From assembly GCF_000718555.1 (NCBI RefSeq), contig NZ_JOAN01000004.1, forward strand, positions 1-64,000: a stretch of 64,000 nucleotides of DNA, in the 5' to 3' direction. The position numbers were made by a program, and so were the translations under genes. Below, piece after piece: positions 28,677-37,687 of the stretch. How positions within the stretch are numbered: the first letter of the stretch is position 1; the number at the start of each line of letters is the position of its first letter. This stretch comes from Micromonospora chokoriensis. Lineage in GTDB: Bacteria; Actinomycetota; Actinomycetes; Mycobacteriales; Micromonosporaceae. The notes beneath the pieces were generated by a model. That model made no database searches and had not been told where the DNA came from. It worked only from the letters and a program-made list of their open reading frames with translations.

Positions 28677-29523
28677 GGAATCTGACGGTAGTCCCTGGGC
28701 GGGCCTGCGCGAGCGGGGTCACGTCGGTCACCACCCCGATGACGGGGTATCCACCGGTGGTCGGATGGTCCGCGAGGAAGATCAGGGGTTGTCCGTCCGC
28801 CGGCACCTGCACCGCGCCGAGCACGATGCCCTCGCTGGGAAGCTCGCCGGCGACCGCGCGGGGCAGCGCCGCGCCGGCGAGCCGCGCGCCGACCCGGTTG
28901 CTCACCGGGCTGATGGTGTACGCGCTGCCGAAGAGCCGGTCGAGCGCGGTCGGCATGAACCAGTCCTCGCGAGGACCGGGGCCCAGCGTCAGGTGCAGCT
29001 CTTCAGGCGGCGTGGGGCACACGGTCAGGTCCACCGGTGCGGGGGCGTCGACCGGATCACCGAGCGGCAGCAGGTCACCGTCCCGCAGCGGAGGCGGGCC
29101 GAGCCCGGAGAGGGTGTCGGTGGCCCGACTACCCAGCACCGGTGCCAGGTCGATGCCGCCCGCCACCGCCAGCCAACTCCGTACGCCCCGTCGGGCGGGA
29201 CCGATCCGCAGCACCGCCCCGGCCGGCACGCTCAGCGGGCGTCCGGTGTCCCCGGGCCGAACACCCGCCTGCACCGGGACCTCCGCGCCGGTGACCGCCA
29301 CCGTGCTGGCCCGGGTCAGCCGCAGGGTGCAGCCGGTCAGGGTGATCTCCAGCCCGGCCGCGTGCTCCGCATTGCCGACCAATCGGTTGGCCAGCCGCAG
29401 GGCAGCCGGGTCGAGGGCACCGGACCGGGGTACGCCCAGGTGCGCCCAGCCGGGCCGACCCAGGTCCTGCACGGTGGTGAGCGCACCGGCGCGGAGCACC
29501 TCGATGCTGCCCCGGTGGGTCAC
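28660..29523 (-). CDS. pxpC: 5-oxoprolinase subunit C (KipA/biotin-dependent carboxyltransferase-like)
   Basis: 287 residues. Signatures include TTVQDLGRPGWAHLGVPRSG near the N terminus, the central VAGGID, and the C-terminal SEGIVLGAVQVPADGQP followed by DHPTTGGYPVIGVV. The start is the GTG at 29523, overlapping the pxpB stop by 4 bases. Works with PxpB as the phosphorylation half of the enzyme. Confidence 0.95.
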   Translation of the reverse strand: MTHRGSIEVLRAGALTTVQDLGRPGWAHLGVPRSGALDPAALRLANRLVGNAEHAAGLEITLTGCTLRLTRASTVAVTGAEVPVQAGVRPGDTGRPLSVPAGAVLRIGPARRGVRSWLAVAGGIDLAPVLGSRATDTLSGLGPPPLRDGDLLPLGDPVDAPAPVDLTVCPTPPEELHLTLGPGPREDWFMPTALDRLFGSAYTISPVSNRVGARLAGAALPRAVAGELPSEGIVLGAVQVPADGQPLIFLADHPTTGGYPVIGVVTDVTPLAQARPGTTVRFHGPQR

Positions 29524-30206
29524 GCCGCCACCATCCGGACCGTGGTCCCCGGACCGAGTCGGGTCGGCGGGTCGGCGGCCACGTCGAAGAGGACCAGGTC
29601 GGTCCGGCCGACCAGCAACCAGCCGCCCGGCGACGCGCTCGGGTAGATGCCCGCGTACGGGCCGGCCAGCGCGACCGAGCCGGCCGGCACCCGGGGCCGA
29701 GGCGTGGCCAGCCGGGGCAACGCCAACTCGGCGGGCAGCCCGGTCAGGTAGGGAAACCCGGGGGCGAAGCCGCAGAACGCGACCCGCAACCGGGTGCTGG
29801 TCAACAGGTGCCGCACGGCCGACTCGTCCACGCCCCAGTGCTCCGCCACCGCCGGCAGGTCCGGCCCGTCGAAGAACACCGGTACGACCACCTCCGCCGC
29901 GTCGTCGTCGGCGGCTTCGGCGTGGGCCTCGGCGGGGCGGGTGGTCGCGATGGCGACGGCGGACGCCCATCGGGTCAGCTGCTCTGCCGTGGCGCTCGGG
30001 TCGGGCAGGCCGTCGAGCAGGACGGTCCGGGCTGCCGGCACGATCTCGACGGCGATCAGGTCCCCCCGCTCCCGACGCCGCCACAACTCGGCCCGCCACG
30101 CTTCCACCAGCGCGGCCTCGGGGACGCCGGCCGCGGCCTCGGGGACGTCGGTGGGGGCTGTGCAGTCGAGTAGCAGGGCGTGCGCCCCGACGGGTCGGAT
30201 CCGCAT
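29520..30206 (-). CDS. pxpB: 5-oxoprolinase subunit B (KipI/allophanate hydrolase subunit 1-like)
   Basis: 228 residues with the family signature FCGFAPGFPYLTGLP and a C-terminal GGWLLVGRTDLVLFD. First gene of the tightly overlapping pxpBCA operon. The insert between the N-terminal and core parts is Ala/Asp-rich (EAADDDAAEVV), a local oddity. Confidence 0.94.
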   Translation of the reverse strand: MRIRPVGAHALLLDCTAPTDVPEAAAGVPEAALVEAWRAELWRRRERGDLIAVEIVPAARTVLLDGLPDPSATAEQLTRWASAVAIATTRPAEAHAEAADDDAAEVVVPVFFDGPDLPAVAEHWGVDESAVRHLLTSTRLRVAFCGFAPGFPYLTGLPAELALPRLATPRPRVPAGSVALAGPYAGIYPSASPGGWLLVGRTDLVLFDVAADPPTRLGPGTTVRMVAA

Positions 30207-30313
30207 CCGCTCATCCTCGCCGATGTGATTCCGATCCGGTGTTCACGACAACGGTGCCGGGTGTCACCAACGCCACTACTTCCAAGTAACCTACGGTGCC
30301 GTAACCTGACTAC

Positions 30314-30991
30314 GTGAGCACTTCCGCCCCGCTTCGCCTGAAGCCGGTCGACATCGGTAAGCCCCGGATGCGCGGCTGGCTACACACGTACGCCTTCTTC
30401 GTCGCCCTGGTCTGCGGCATCGTGCTCTGCTCGATCGCCGCCACCCGGCCGGGGTGGGCACCCCTGGTCAGCTGTCTCATCTACAGCCTGACGGTCTGCG
30501 GTCTCTTCGGCACCAGCGCGCTTTACCACCGTCGGGTGTGGTCAGAGCGCGGCTACCAGGTGATGCGCCGGATGGACCACTCGATGATCTTCGTGTTCAT
30601 CGCCGGTACGTACACACCGCTCTGCGCCATGCTGCTCGAACCCCGGCCGGCCACCGTGATGCTGGCCCTGGTCTGGGGCGGTGCGCTGGCCGGCGTGGCG
30701 GTCAAGGTGGTCTGGCCGCACGCGCCGCGCTGGGTGTCCGCGCCGCTCTACCTGGCGTTGGGCTGGGTGGCGGTGGCCATGCTGCCGGAGATCCTGCACG
30801 GCGGTGGCGTCACGGCACTGGTGCTGCTGATCGTCGGTGGCGCGATCTACAGCATCGGTGCGGTCTTCTACGCGTTGCGGCGACCCAATCCATGGCCGAC
30901 CGTCTTCGGCCACCACGAGTTCTTCCACGCCTGCACCCTGGTGGCGGCGCTCTGTCACCACATCGCGATCTACTTCGCGCTGTTCGCCTGA
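30314..30991 (+). CDS. hemolysin III family (PAQR-like) membrane protein
   Basis: 225 residues with seven hydrophobic helices. Family residues are visible: SALYHR in helix 2-3, MRRMDHSMIFVFIAGTYTP, and the C-terminal HHEFFHACTLVAALCHH, which supply the metal-binding His cluster. It probably works in membrane lipid or ceramidase-like homeostasis; the hemolysin name is historical. The GTG at 30314 lies 6 bases after TAACCT, so leaderless. Confidence 0.88.
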   Translation: MSTSAPLRLKPVDIGKPRMRGWLHTYAFFVALVCGIVLCSIAATRPGWAPLVSCLIYSLTVCGLFGTSALYHRRVWSERGYQVMRRMDHSMIFVFIAGTYTPLCAMLLEPRPATVMLALVWGGALAGVAVKVVWPHAPRWVSAPLYLALGWVAVAMLPEILHGGGVTALVLLIVGGAIYSIGAVFYALRRPNPWPTVFGHHEFFHACTLVAALCHHIAIYFALFA

Positions 30992-31058
30992 CATCAGCAG
31001 ACCCGACGCCGCGGCGAGGGCCGGGGACCGGGGACCTAGGGCTGGGGCGACACGCGAG

Positions 31059-31088
31059 CCGGGGCCCCGCGACGCTGCGGGACCCCGG
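31059..31088. terminator. hairpin between convergent genes
   Basis: CCGGGG-N2-CCGC pairs with GCGG-N2-CCCCGG around a 6-base loop. It lies between the hemolysin III gene and the first DUF6458 gene. Confidence 0.65.
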
Positions 31089-31104
31089 AGTGTGCGAGCG
31101 AGGA

Positions 31105-31392
31105 TCAGACCGGCCGGCCCGGCCGACGCACCTCGCGGTACTCCCGCATGACCTGGTCGTCCTGGACCGGCACGACCCGGTCGGCTACCACGCGCTCCTC
31201 GCGGACCGGTGCGGCGACCACCGTGCGGCGGCGGCTGCTCCAGAAGTAGAGGGTGGCGAGCAGGCCGGCGACACCGGCGAGCATCAGCACCCAGCCGACC
31301 ACGGCCAGGTTCAGCCAACCCAGGTCGGCCTCCACTGCGAACGCGAAGATCGCGCCTAACGCGATCAAGAAGATGCTGCCACCAATGCCCAT
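31105..31392 (-). CDS. DUF6458-family small membrane protein, copy 1
   Basis: 95 residues. Two hydrophobic helices (GSIFLIALGAIFAFAVEADL and VVGWVLMLAGVAGLLATLYF) are followed by a charged cytoplasmic tail with an RRRTVVAAPVREE stretch. GAGGAGCG precedes the ATG at 31392. A paralogue sits at 32094-32363 with the same order of parts. Divergent from sixA, with 112 bases between the starts. Function unknown. The shape suits an envelope-stress or membrane-organising peptide. Confidence 0.8.
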   Translation of the reverse strand: MGIGGSIFLIALGAIFAFAVEADLGWLNLAVVGWVLMLAGVAGLLATLYFWSSRRRTVVAAPVREERVVADRVVPVQDDQVMREYREVRRPGRPV

Positions 31393-31504
31393 GTCTCGCT
31401 CCTCGGCTCTAACCTGGCGTACGTCGCGCCGCGGCCGTCGGTAGGGGTGCGGCATCCAACGACTTACCCCGGCACGGAGATCGCCAATCGGGCAAGCTGG
31501 TGGC

Positions 31505-32044
31505 ATGACGGACGCCGACCCCGAGACCCGGACGCTGGTGTTGCTGCGGCACGCGAAGGCCGAGCAGGGCAGCGACGCGGCGGACGACGCCGAACGGCCG
31601 CTGAGCGCCCGCGGCAACGCCGACGCGGCTGCGGCTGGTGCCTGGTTGGCGCACCACGGGCTCCTGCCCGACGTGGTGATCTGCTCGACAGCCCGCCGCA
31701 CCCGGCAGACCTGGCACGGGGTGGCGATGGGGATGACGGGTTCACCGCCGGAGGGTGGCCCGACCGGTCCTCGCCCGACCGTCCGTTATGAGCCAGGCGC
31801 GTACGACGCGCATCCGGAGGAGTTGTTGTCGCTGGTCCGCACGGTGGATCCGGCAGCCCGCACAGCGCTGCTCATTGCCCACAATCCGGGCATCTCGCTG
31901 CTCTCCGCGCTGCTCGATCCGGAGGGGGCGGACGAGGAGGGGTTGCGCACCGCCGAGCTGGCGGTGCACCGCTGCCCGACCGGCTGGGCGGAGCTGAGCC
32001 GGGCGGGAGCGCCGCTCACGGCCCGACACACCGCACGCGACTGA
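31505..32044 (+). CDS. SixA-like phosphohistidine phosphatase
   Basis: 179 residues, histidine phosphatase superfamily. The catalytic RHG-type motif is LLRHAKAEQ near residues 13-21, with supporting LSARG, CSTARRTRQT and the second catalytic His in IAHNPG. SixA-type proteins remove phosphate from phosphohistidine domains, so a signalling role is possible. The ATG at 31505 follows CAAGCT by 6 bases. It lies between two DUF6458 paralogues on the opposite strand. Confidence 0.88.
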   Translation: MTDADPETRTLVLLRHAKAEQGSDAADDAERPLSARGNADAAAAGAWLAHHGLLPDVVICSTARRTRQTWHGVAMGMTGSPPEGGPTGPRPTVRYEPGAYDAHPEELLSLVRTVDPAARTALLIAHNPGISLLSALLDPEGADEEGLRTAELAVHRCPTGWAELSRAGAPLTARHTARD

Positions 32045-32073
32045 GCCACCCGCCGATCCGGCGGGTGGCTCAG
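32041..32073. terminator. perfect 15-bp hairpin covering the sixA stop codon
   Basis: CTGAGCCACCCGCCG and complement around ATC, with the TGA of sixA inside the left arm. It serves both convergent genes. Confidence 0.88.
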
Positions 32074-32093
32074 GGGTACGCGTCCAGCAGGGA

Positions 32094-32363
32094 TCAGGAC
32101 GGCGGCGCGGTTGGTGGTGGCGGGTCCGGCGGTGGCGGCATCATCGCCGTCGGATGAGACAGCCGGTTCTCCTCCACGATGAGGGTTCGTGCCCGCTTGC
32201 GCCGGTCCTGCCAGAACCAGACCGTGGTCAGCAGTACGGCCAGCCCGGCCAGGATGAACACCCAGCCGACCGCTCGTACGTCGATCCACCAGACGTTGGC
32301 TCTCAGCGCGAAGGTCAGAATCGCGCCGATGGCGATGAGAAAAATGCCGCTTCCTACACCCAT
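32094..32363 (-). CDS. DUF6458-family small membrane protein, copy 2
   Basis: 89 residues. It begins MGVGSGIFLIAIGAILTFAL, clearly paralogous to the start of the copy at 31105-31392. Two membrane helices, then a basic segment and a Pro-rich tail (MMPPPPDPPPP). GGGGGAG stands about 10 bases before the ATG. Function unknown. Confidence 0.8.
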   Translation of the reverse strand: MGVGSGIFLIAIGAILTFALRANVWWIDVRAVGWVFILAGLAVLLTTVWFWQDRRKRARTLIVEENRLSHPTAMMPPPPDPPPPTAPPS

Positions 32364-32491
32364 ATGCGCTGCACTCCCCCGTGCGGTGGCTCTGGGCGTT
32401 CCCTTTCGAGGTCACGCGACGGTTACCCGCCACGCCACCGGCATACCCGACCGGGCTAGCCCAATACGTGCCCACCGCCGGGGCGAGACGG

Positions 32492-32529
32492 CGACGGCCG
32501 GCGGGGCAGACCTGCCCCGCCGGCCGTCG
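32492..32529 (-). terminator. terminator of the acyl-CoA dehydrogenase gene
   Basis: Perfect 17-bp stem CGACGGCCGGCGGGGCA with a 4-base loop, 30 bases past the fadE stop. Confidence 0.88.
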
Positions 32530-32558
32530 GTGCCGGGTGGTGCGACCCAGCACAGGAC

Positions 32559-34415
32559 CTAGAAGGCCTCCTCCGGGAGGTCCATGATGTCGAGGTCGGC
32601 GCCCTCGATGATCCGCCGGTCGGAACCGATGCGGGGCAGCACCTCGCGGGCGAAGAAACGGGCTGCGGCCACCTTGCCGGTGTAGAACGCCTTGTCGCTG
32701 GCGGACATGTCGCCGGCCAGCGCCTTCAGCGCCACCTCGGCCTGCCGCTGGAGCAGCCAGCCGACCACCAGGTCGCCGATCGCCAGCAGGAAGCGCCGGC
32801 TGCTCAGCCCGACCTTGTAGAGCGCGCGGGTGTCGCCGCCCTGCGCCTCGCCCAGCCAGCCGGTCAGCACGCCGAGGATGTTCTGGATCTCGGCCAGCGC
32901 CTTGCCGAGTGCCTGCCGCTCCTCCTTGAGCTGGCCGTTGCCCGCCTCGGAGGAGATGAACTCCTGGATCTCGCCGGAGACCGCCAGCAGCGCCTTGCCG
33001 TTGTCCCGAACGATCTTGCGGAAGATCAGGTCGAGGCTCTGGATGGCGGTGGTGCCCTCGTACAGGGTGTCGATCTTGGCATCGCGGACGTACTGCTCCA
33101 GCGGGTAGTCCTGGAGGAACCCCGAGCCGCCGAAGGTCTGCAGTGCCTCGTGCCCGAGCAGCTCGTACGCACGCTCGGAACCGACGCCCTTGACCAACGG
33201 CAGCAGCAGGTCGTTGACCCGCTTGGCCAGCTTGGTGGCCTGCTCGTCGCCGGCAGCCTCAGCGAGCGCGACCTTGTCCTGCCAGGTGGCGGTGTAGAGG
33301 ACCAGAGCACGAAGACCCTCGGCGTACGACTTCTGCAGCAGCAGCGAGCGGCGTACGTCCGGGTGGTGGGTGATGGTGACCCGGGGGGCGGTCTTGTCCG
33401 CCTGCTGGATCAGGTCGGCGCCCTGCACCCGGTTCTTCGCGTACTCGAGGGCGTTGAGGTAGCCGGTGGAGAGGGTGGCGATGGCCTTGGTGCCGACCAT
33501 CATCCGGGCGTACTCGATGATCATGAACATCTGCCGGATGCCGTCGTGCCGGTCGCCCAGCAGCCAACCCTTGGCCGGCACGCCGTGCTCGCCGAAGGTC
33601 ACCTCGCAGGTGTTGGAGACCTTCAGGCCCATCTTGTGCTCGACGTTTGTGGCGTAGACGCCGTTGCGCTCGCCCAGCTCGCCGGTGGTCTCGTCGAAGT
33701 GGAACTTCGGCACCACGAAGAGCGACAGGCCCTTGGTGCCGGGGCCACCGACGCCCTCCACACCCACCGGACGGGCCAGCACGTAGTGCACGATGTTGTC
33801 GCTCAGGTCGTGCTCACCCGAGGTGATGAAGCGCTTCACACCCTCGATGTGCCAGGTGCCGTCGGGCTGCTGGATCGCCCGGGTGCGGCCCGCGCCCACG
33901 TCCGAGCCGGCATCCGGCTCGGTGAGCACCATCGTGGAGCCCCACTGCTTGTCGATGAAGAGCTTGGCCCACCGCTTCTGCCGCTCGGTGCCCTCGACGT
34001 GCAGCACGTGCGCGAAGGACGGGCCGGAGGCGTACATCCAGACCGGGGCGTTCGCACCGAGCACCAGCTCGGCGAGCGCCCACCAGAGGGCACGCGGCGC
34101 GTTGGTGCCGCCCAGCGCCGGCGGCAGGTCCAGACGCCAGAACTCGGAGTCCATGAATGCCTGGTAGGACTTCTTGAACGACTCCGGCAGCGGCGCGGTG
34201 TGCGTCGCCGGGTCGAAGACCGGCGGATTGCGGTCACTGTCCGTGTAGCTGGCGGCCAGGTCCTCGCGGGCGAGGCGGTCGACCTCAGCGAGGAAGCTGC
34301 GGGCGGTGTCGGTGTCGAGATCCGAGTACGGCTCCTGGCCGAACGCCCGGTCCGCCCCGAAGACCTCGAACAGGTTGAACTCGAGATCCCGGAGGTTGCT
34401 CTTGTAGTGGGTCAT
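32559..34415 (-). CDS. acyl-CoA dehydrogenase, FadE5-like
   Basis: 618 residues, close to FadE5 of Mycobacterium (611). It has the extra N-terminal domain of this subgroup ([20 protein letters not shown]). The FAD/substrate loop is [13 protein letters not shown]. The C-terminal half carries the probable catalytic Glu in [11 protein letters not shown], and a C-terminal extension forms a fourth domain. It oxidises acyl-CoA to enoyl-CoA and needs an electron acceptor, ETF with a quinone reductase. A GTTAC-N6-GTAAC operator upstream is shared with the EtfD-like gene at 53623-55872, which supports that partnership. Confidence 0.93.
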   Translation of the reverse strand: MTHYKSNLRDLEFNLFEVFGADRAFGQEPYSDLDTDTARSFLAEVDRLAREDLAASYTDSDRNPPVFDPATHTAPLPESFKKSYQAFMDSEFWRLDLPPALGGTNAPRALWWALAELVLGANAPVWMYASGPSFAHVLHVEGTERQKRWAKLFIDKQWGSTMVLTEPDAGSDVGAGRTRAIQQPDGTWHIEGVKRFITSGEHDLSDNIVHYVLARPVGVEGVGGPGTKGLSLFVVPKFHFDETTGELGERNGVYATNVEHKMGLKVSNTCEVTFGEHGVPAKGWLLGDRHDGIRQMFMIIEYARMMVGTKAIATLSTGYLNALEYAKNRVQGADLIQQADKTAPRVTITHHPDVRRSLLLQKSYAEGLRALVLYTATWQDKVALAEAAGDEQATKLAKRVNDLLLPLVKGVGSERAYELLGHEALQTFGGSGFLQDYPLEQYVRDAKIDTLYEGTTAIQSLDLIFRKIVRDNGKALLAVSGEIQEFISSEAGNGQLKEERQALGKALAEIQNILGVLTGWLGEAQGGDTRALYKVGLSSRRFLLAIGDLVVGWLLQRQAEVALKALAGDMSASDKAFYTGKVAAARFFAREVLPRIGSDRRIIEGADLDIMDLPEEAF

Positions 34416-34442
34416 GCTCGCTGGCCCCGCTTCCGGACAGGT

Positions 34443-34484
34443 GTTACCGATCAGTAACTCCGAACTGTATTACTCGCGGGTAGG
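34443..34484 (-). promoter_or_regulatory. promoter and two operators upstream of the acyl-CoA dehydrogenase
   Basis: Operator 1 at 34443-34458 is GTTAC-CGATCA-GTAAC, a perfect 5-bp palindrome. Operator 2 at 34469-34484 is ATTAC-TCGCGG-GTAGG, a weaker copy with the same spacing, 26 bp away. On the minus strand a -10 TAATAC overlaps operator 2 and operator 1 lies just downstream, a repressor layout. The same motif occurs at 55893-55908. Confidence 0.7.
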
Positions 34485-34543
34485 CAGCGACAAGCGGATC
34501 ACCCAAGTGACGGCGATTACACACCTTCGCGCGCCGGCCGGGC

Positions 34544-35668
34544 TCAGCTCTCGGCGGCGCCGACCTCCCAGCTCGGGACGGCGACTGCCGCGCCGGTACG
34601 AGCACCGACATACTCCATCAGGACCAGCGCGATGTCGTCGTCGAGCCGACCGTGGACCCACTCGACCAGGGCGGTCTCCAGCGAGGCTAGCCCGTCGGCG
34701 ACCGTGCCGTGGCCGAGCAGTCGCCAGGCCCGGTCGGCGGTGGGGAAGAACTCACCGTCCCGCCGCGCCTCGCCGAGGCCGTCGGTGAACAACAGCAGCC
34801 GGTCCCCGGGCTCCAGGCGTTCGACCCGGGGGCGGACCACCGGCATGAACCCGAGCGGAGGCGCCGGCGCCGGCGGTTCCAGCGGGATCACCGCGCCGCG
34901 ACGCAGCAGCAGCGGTGGCGGATGCCCGCAGTTGACGATCGTGAGGGTGCCGCCACGCTCCTCGACCAGGGCCGCCGTGACGAAGTCCTCGTCGCCGACG
35001 TTACGGGCCACCGCGCGGTCCAGGTCGGCGACGACGGCCCGCAGGTCGGCCCGTTCGTATGCCACGTGCCGGTAGGAGCCGAGGACGATGCTGGCCAGCC
35101 GGACCGCGTCCAGGCCCTTGCCCCGCACGTCGCCGATGATCATGCGTACGCCGTAGGGGGTGTCGATCGCCTCGTACAGGTCGCCGCCGATCTCGGCCGT
35201 CGCGGTGGACGAGATGTAGCGTCCCGCGACCGAGAGCGTCCCGACCTGCGGCCCGAGCGGGCGCAACACCGCCTGCTGGGCCACCGCGGCGAGCTTGGTC
35301 AGCTCGACGATCCGCTCGGCCTGCCGCTGCCGAACCCACGCCACTGCCATGGCCAACCCGGTGGCGAGTGCGACCGCGACAACGTTGACCGAGGTGACCA
35401 GCGACATCTCCGGCGCGATCAGCGCGAAGCCGGCGCCGATCAGGGTCGCCGCGACGCCCACGCCCAGGACCACCAGCCAGGATGCCAGGGCGGCGGCGAG
35501 GATTGGCGCGGCCGCCAGGAGCGCGAGGTAGTGCACCTTGCGGCCGTCCGCCGCCTCCACCGCCGACACGAGCGCGAGCAGAACGAGGGCCGCGCCGAGG
35601 CCGGCGCGGGATCCGGGGCTCAGCGGGCGACGGCCCGACTGGAGGAGTCGCGTGGGTACGAGGGACAG
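34544..35668 (-). CDS. membrane-anchored PP2C/SpoIIE-type protein phosphatase
   Basis: About 374 residues. Three to four N-terminal hydrophobic helices (LGAALVLLALVSAVEAA, LALLAAAPILAAALASWLVV, VNVVAVALATGLAMAVAW) are followed by a short coiled coil and a SpoIIE/PP2C domain. Metal-binding acidic motifs are EIGGDLYEA, IIGDVRGKGLDA, FTDGLGEAR and LDDDIALVLM. It probably dephosphorylates an anti-sigma-factor antagonist in an RsbU-like way. No partner gene lies beside it. The start is uncertain because no ATG or GTG lies in frame at the obvious N terminus. The 5' end given is a CTG, and the true start may be a few codons away. Confidence 0.75.
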   Translation of the reverse strand: MSLVPTRLLQSGRRPLSPGSRAGLGAALVLLALVSAVEAADGRKVHYLALLAAAPILAAALASWLVVLGVGVAATLIGAGFALIAPEMSLVTSVNVVAVALATGLAMAVAWVRQRQAERIVELTKLAAVAQQAVLRPLGPQVGTLSVAGRYISSTATAEIGGDLYEAIDTPYGVRMIIGDVRGKGLDAVRLASIVLGSYRHVAYERADLRAVVADLDRAVARNVGDEDFVTAALVEERGGTLTIVNCGHPPPLLLRRGAVIPLEPPAPAPPLGFMPVVRPRVERLEPGDRLLLFTDGLGEARRDGEFFPTADRAWRLLGHGTVADGLASLETALVEWVHGRLDDDIALVLMEYVGARTGAAVAVPSWEVGAAES

Positions 35669-35772
35669 TTTGCCTGATCGACGTGAGCCGGTGAATGGAC
35701 CTGACCCGTCGTCCGAGAAGGTTCTGTCCGGCCGGCCCAGTTGGCCGGCCGAATCGGCGTCGCCCAGCGCGG

Positions 35773-36399
35773 TCAGCCGAGAACCTCGTAGCGGACGGTG
35801 AGCGCGCCGACGTCGACCGAGGCGATGCTGGCGAAGGCGGCCCGGGAGAGGTCCAGGCAGCGGCCTTCGATGAACGGGCCACGGTCGTTGATCCGCACCG
35901 TCACCGACTTGCCGTTGGCCGGGTTGGTCACCCGGACCTTGGTGTTGAAGGGCAGCGTCTTGTGCGCGGCGGTCAGCGCGCCGGGGTTGAACGACTCGCC
36001 GTTGGCGGTGAGCTGCCCGTCCGAGTAGAACGAGGCGCCGCACGAGCCGCTCTCCAGCACCTTCGCGGCGGCGGTGGTCTTCTTGGTGGTCGGCTTCGGC
36101 GACGCGGTGCGGGGCTTGGCCCGGGAGGCGGCCTGCTGCGACCGGGTCGCCGACGGGCTGGCGGTCACACTCGGCGAGGCACTGGCGCTCGGCGAGACCG
36201 CCGGGGAGCTGGGGGTGAGGCTGCTCGCGGCGGTGGTCGGGGTGAACTCGAGGGCCGCCTGACCCGACTGGTCGGGGCCGGAGGCCAGCTGCACGGCACC
36301 GACGGTGCCGCCGACGGCGAGGGCGACGCCGACCGCCGCGGTGGCGACGATGCCCGCCGGGGAGGAGAAGATGCGGGTACGAGAGTGCTTGCCTGCCAC
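35773..36399 (-). CDS. RlpA-like double-psi beta-barrel secreted protein
   Basis: 208 residues from GTG 36399 (AAAGGAC upstream). It has a signal anchor ([20 protein letters not shown]), a Ser/Thr/Pro linker of about 70 residues, and a C-terminal double-psi beta-barrel. The barrel shows [32 protein letters not shown] and RINDRGPF with the catalytic-type Asp. RlpA enzymes cleave naked glycan strands. The upstream region holds a TTGACT -35 candidate and the palindrome GAAGTACTTC. Confidence 0.85.
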   Translation of the reverse strand: MAGKHSRTRIFSSPAGIVATAAVGVALAVGGTVGAVQLASGPDQSGQAALEFTPTTAASSLTPSSPAVSPSASASPSVTASPSATRSQQAASRAKPRTASPKPTTKKTTAAAKVLESGSCGASFYSDGQLTANGESFNPGALTAAHKTLPFNTKVRVTNPANGKSVTVRINDRGPFIEGRCLDLSRAAFASIASVDVGALTVRYEVLG

Positions 36400-36618
36400 C
36401 GGCCCGGTCCTTTCGTCGTCTGAACAAACCGGGTCGGACCGTAACGAGAGAAGTACTTCCGAAGTCAACGTGATCATGTTGATATGCCCGCATTTGCCCA
36501 GATACGTTAGCCGATCATCCGACCCCTGATGGGCCGGGCGGCCCAGGTGCCGCCACGCCACCACGTCGACCGCCAGTGCCGGCTGCCACGCCAACCGCCA
36601 GTGCCGCAGGATGAGCGG

Positions 36619-37170
36619 ATGTCCGCTGAGCTGACCGAGCGCCTCGCCGCCCTGTTCCGGTGGATCGACCCCGGCCCCGACAGCAGTCACCTGGTCAGCG
36701 ACATCTCCGGTTGGTGGCGGGATCCGGCGGTGCTGGCTGAGCTGGGACCGGCCCTGGTGGCGCCGTACCGGGCCGCCCGGCCGACGGTGGTGCTCGCCCC
36801 GGCAGTCACCGGGCTGCTGCTCGGGCCGTTGGCCGCCACCGCCCTCGGGGTCGGGTTCGTGGCCGCGCACAAACCCGGCGACGGGCGACTGCCGGCCGGG
36901 CCACTCACCTGGGCGCAGAGCCCACCCGACTACCGGGGCCGACGGGTCGACCTCGCCGTACGGGACCGGCACCTCGGCCCCGAAGACCGGGTGCTGGTGG
37001 TGGACGACTGGGTGCGCACCGGCGCGCAGCTCCACGCTCTCTACGACATCTGCGCCGCTCGGGGCGCTGAGGTGCTGGGCACCGCCGTGGTGGCCGTGGA
37101 CTGCCCGCCCGACGTCGCGGCCGACCTCCGGGTCACCGGCCTGATCAACGCCGCCGACCTGCCGGCTTGA
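36619..37170 (+). CDS. phosphoribosyltransferase-fold protein
   Basis: 183 residues. The PRPP-binding loop is [13 protein letters not shown] near residues 126-138, and an upstream strand [13 protein letters not shown] supplies the second contact, as in purine/adenine phosphoribosyltransferases. The ATG at 36619 is 6 bases after CAGGAT. Base specificity cannot be told. It overlaps no other gene and ends where the region of the next gene begins. Confidence 0.78.
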   Translation: MSAELTERLAALFRWIDPGPDSSHLVSDISGWWRDPAVLAELGPALVAPYRAARPTVVLAPAVTGLLLGPLAATALGVGFVAAHKPGDGRLPAGPLTWAQSPPDYRGRRVDLAVRDRHLGPEDRVLVVDDWVRTGAQLHALYDICAARGAEVLGTAVVAVDCPPDVAADLRVTGLINAADLPA

Positions 37171-37235
37171 CGCGCACCAACGAGCCGGGCGTATTGCGGC
37201 GGCAGCCCGGCCCGCGCTGGCCTAGCCTCGGCAGG

Positions 37236-37667
37236 ATGTGGCCTCGGATCGGTGAACTGCGCACCCTCGCCCTCGGCACCCCCGGCGAGCTGCGGGCAAC
37301 CCTCAACACCCTGGTGCTGGCCGGCGTGAAGACCGCGACAGCCGGTCGCCTCGCCGAGTACGCGGAAGAGGGCGAGGAGTTGGAGCACGTGGGCGAACGC
37401 CTGGCCCTGGTCGACGACGACAACGCGCTGGCCGGCGTCGTGGAGATCACCGGAGTCGAGGTGGTCCGCTTCGCCGACGTGCCGTGGGACTTCGCCCGCG
37501 CCGAAGGTGAGGGTGACCGCTCGATCGAGGAGTGGCGGGCCGGGCACTCGGCGTACTGGGCGCGGCTCGGCACGCCGGTCGACGGCGAAACGCCGATCGT
37601 CTGCCTCCGGCTCCGGCTGGTCTCCGGCGGCGAGGGTGGAGTGGCCAGCGGCGACCTCGGCACCTGA
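37236..37667 (+). CDS. ASCH-domain protein
   Basis: 143 residues. A compact ASCH (PUA-like) fold is indicated by LVLAGVKTATAGRLAEY, the central LVDDDNALAGVVEITGVEVV and a late EEWRAGHSAYWA. ASCH proteins bind or act on RNA or nucleosides. The start is ATG 37236, 7 bases after TAGCCT (leaderless). A longer frame starting at 37167 is less likely because it has no promoter or ribosome site. Confidence 0.8.
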   Translation: MWPRIGELRTLALGTPGELRATLNTLVLAGVKTATAGRLAEYAEEGEELEHVGERLALVDDDNALAGVVEITGVEVVRFADVPWDFARAEGEGDRSIEEWRAGHSAYWARLGTPVDGETPIVCLRLRLVSGGEGGVASGDLGT

Positions 37668-37687
37668 CGCGGCGGGTGTGGGGGGCC

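Noticed and set aside
37167..37235. Upstream extension of the ASCH gene to 37167
   Set aside because: It overlaps the end of the phosphoribosyltransferase gene and would include the TAGCCT box. The ATG at 37236 fits a leaderless start.
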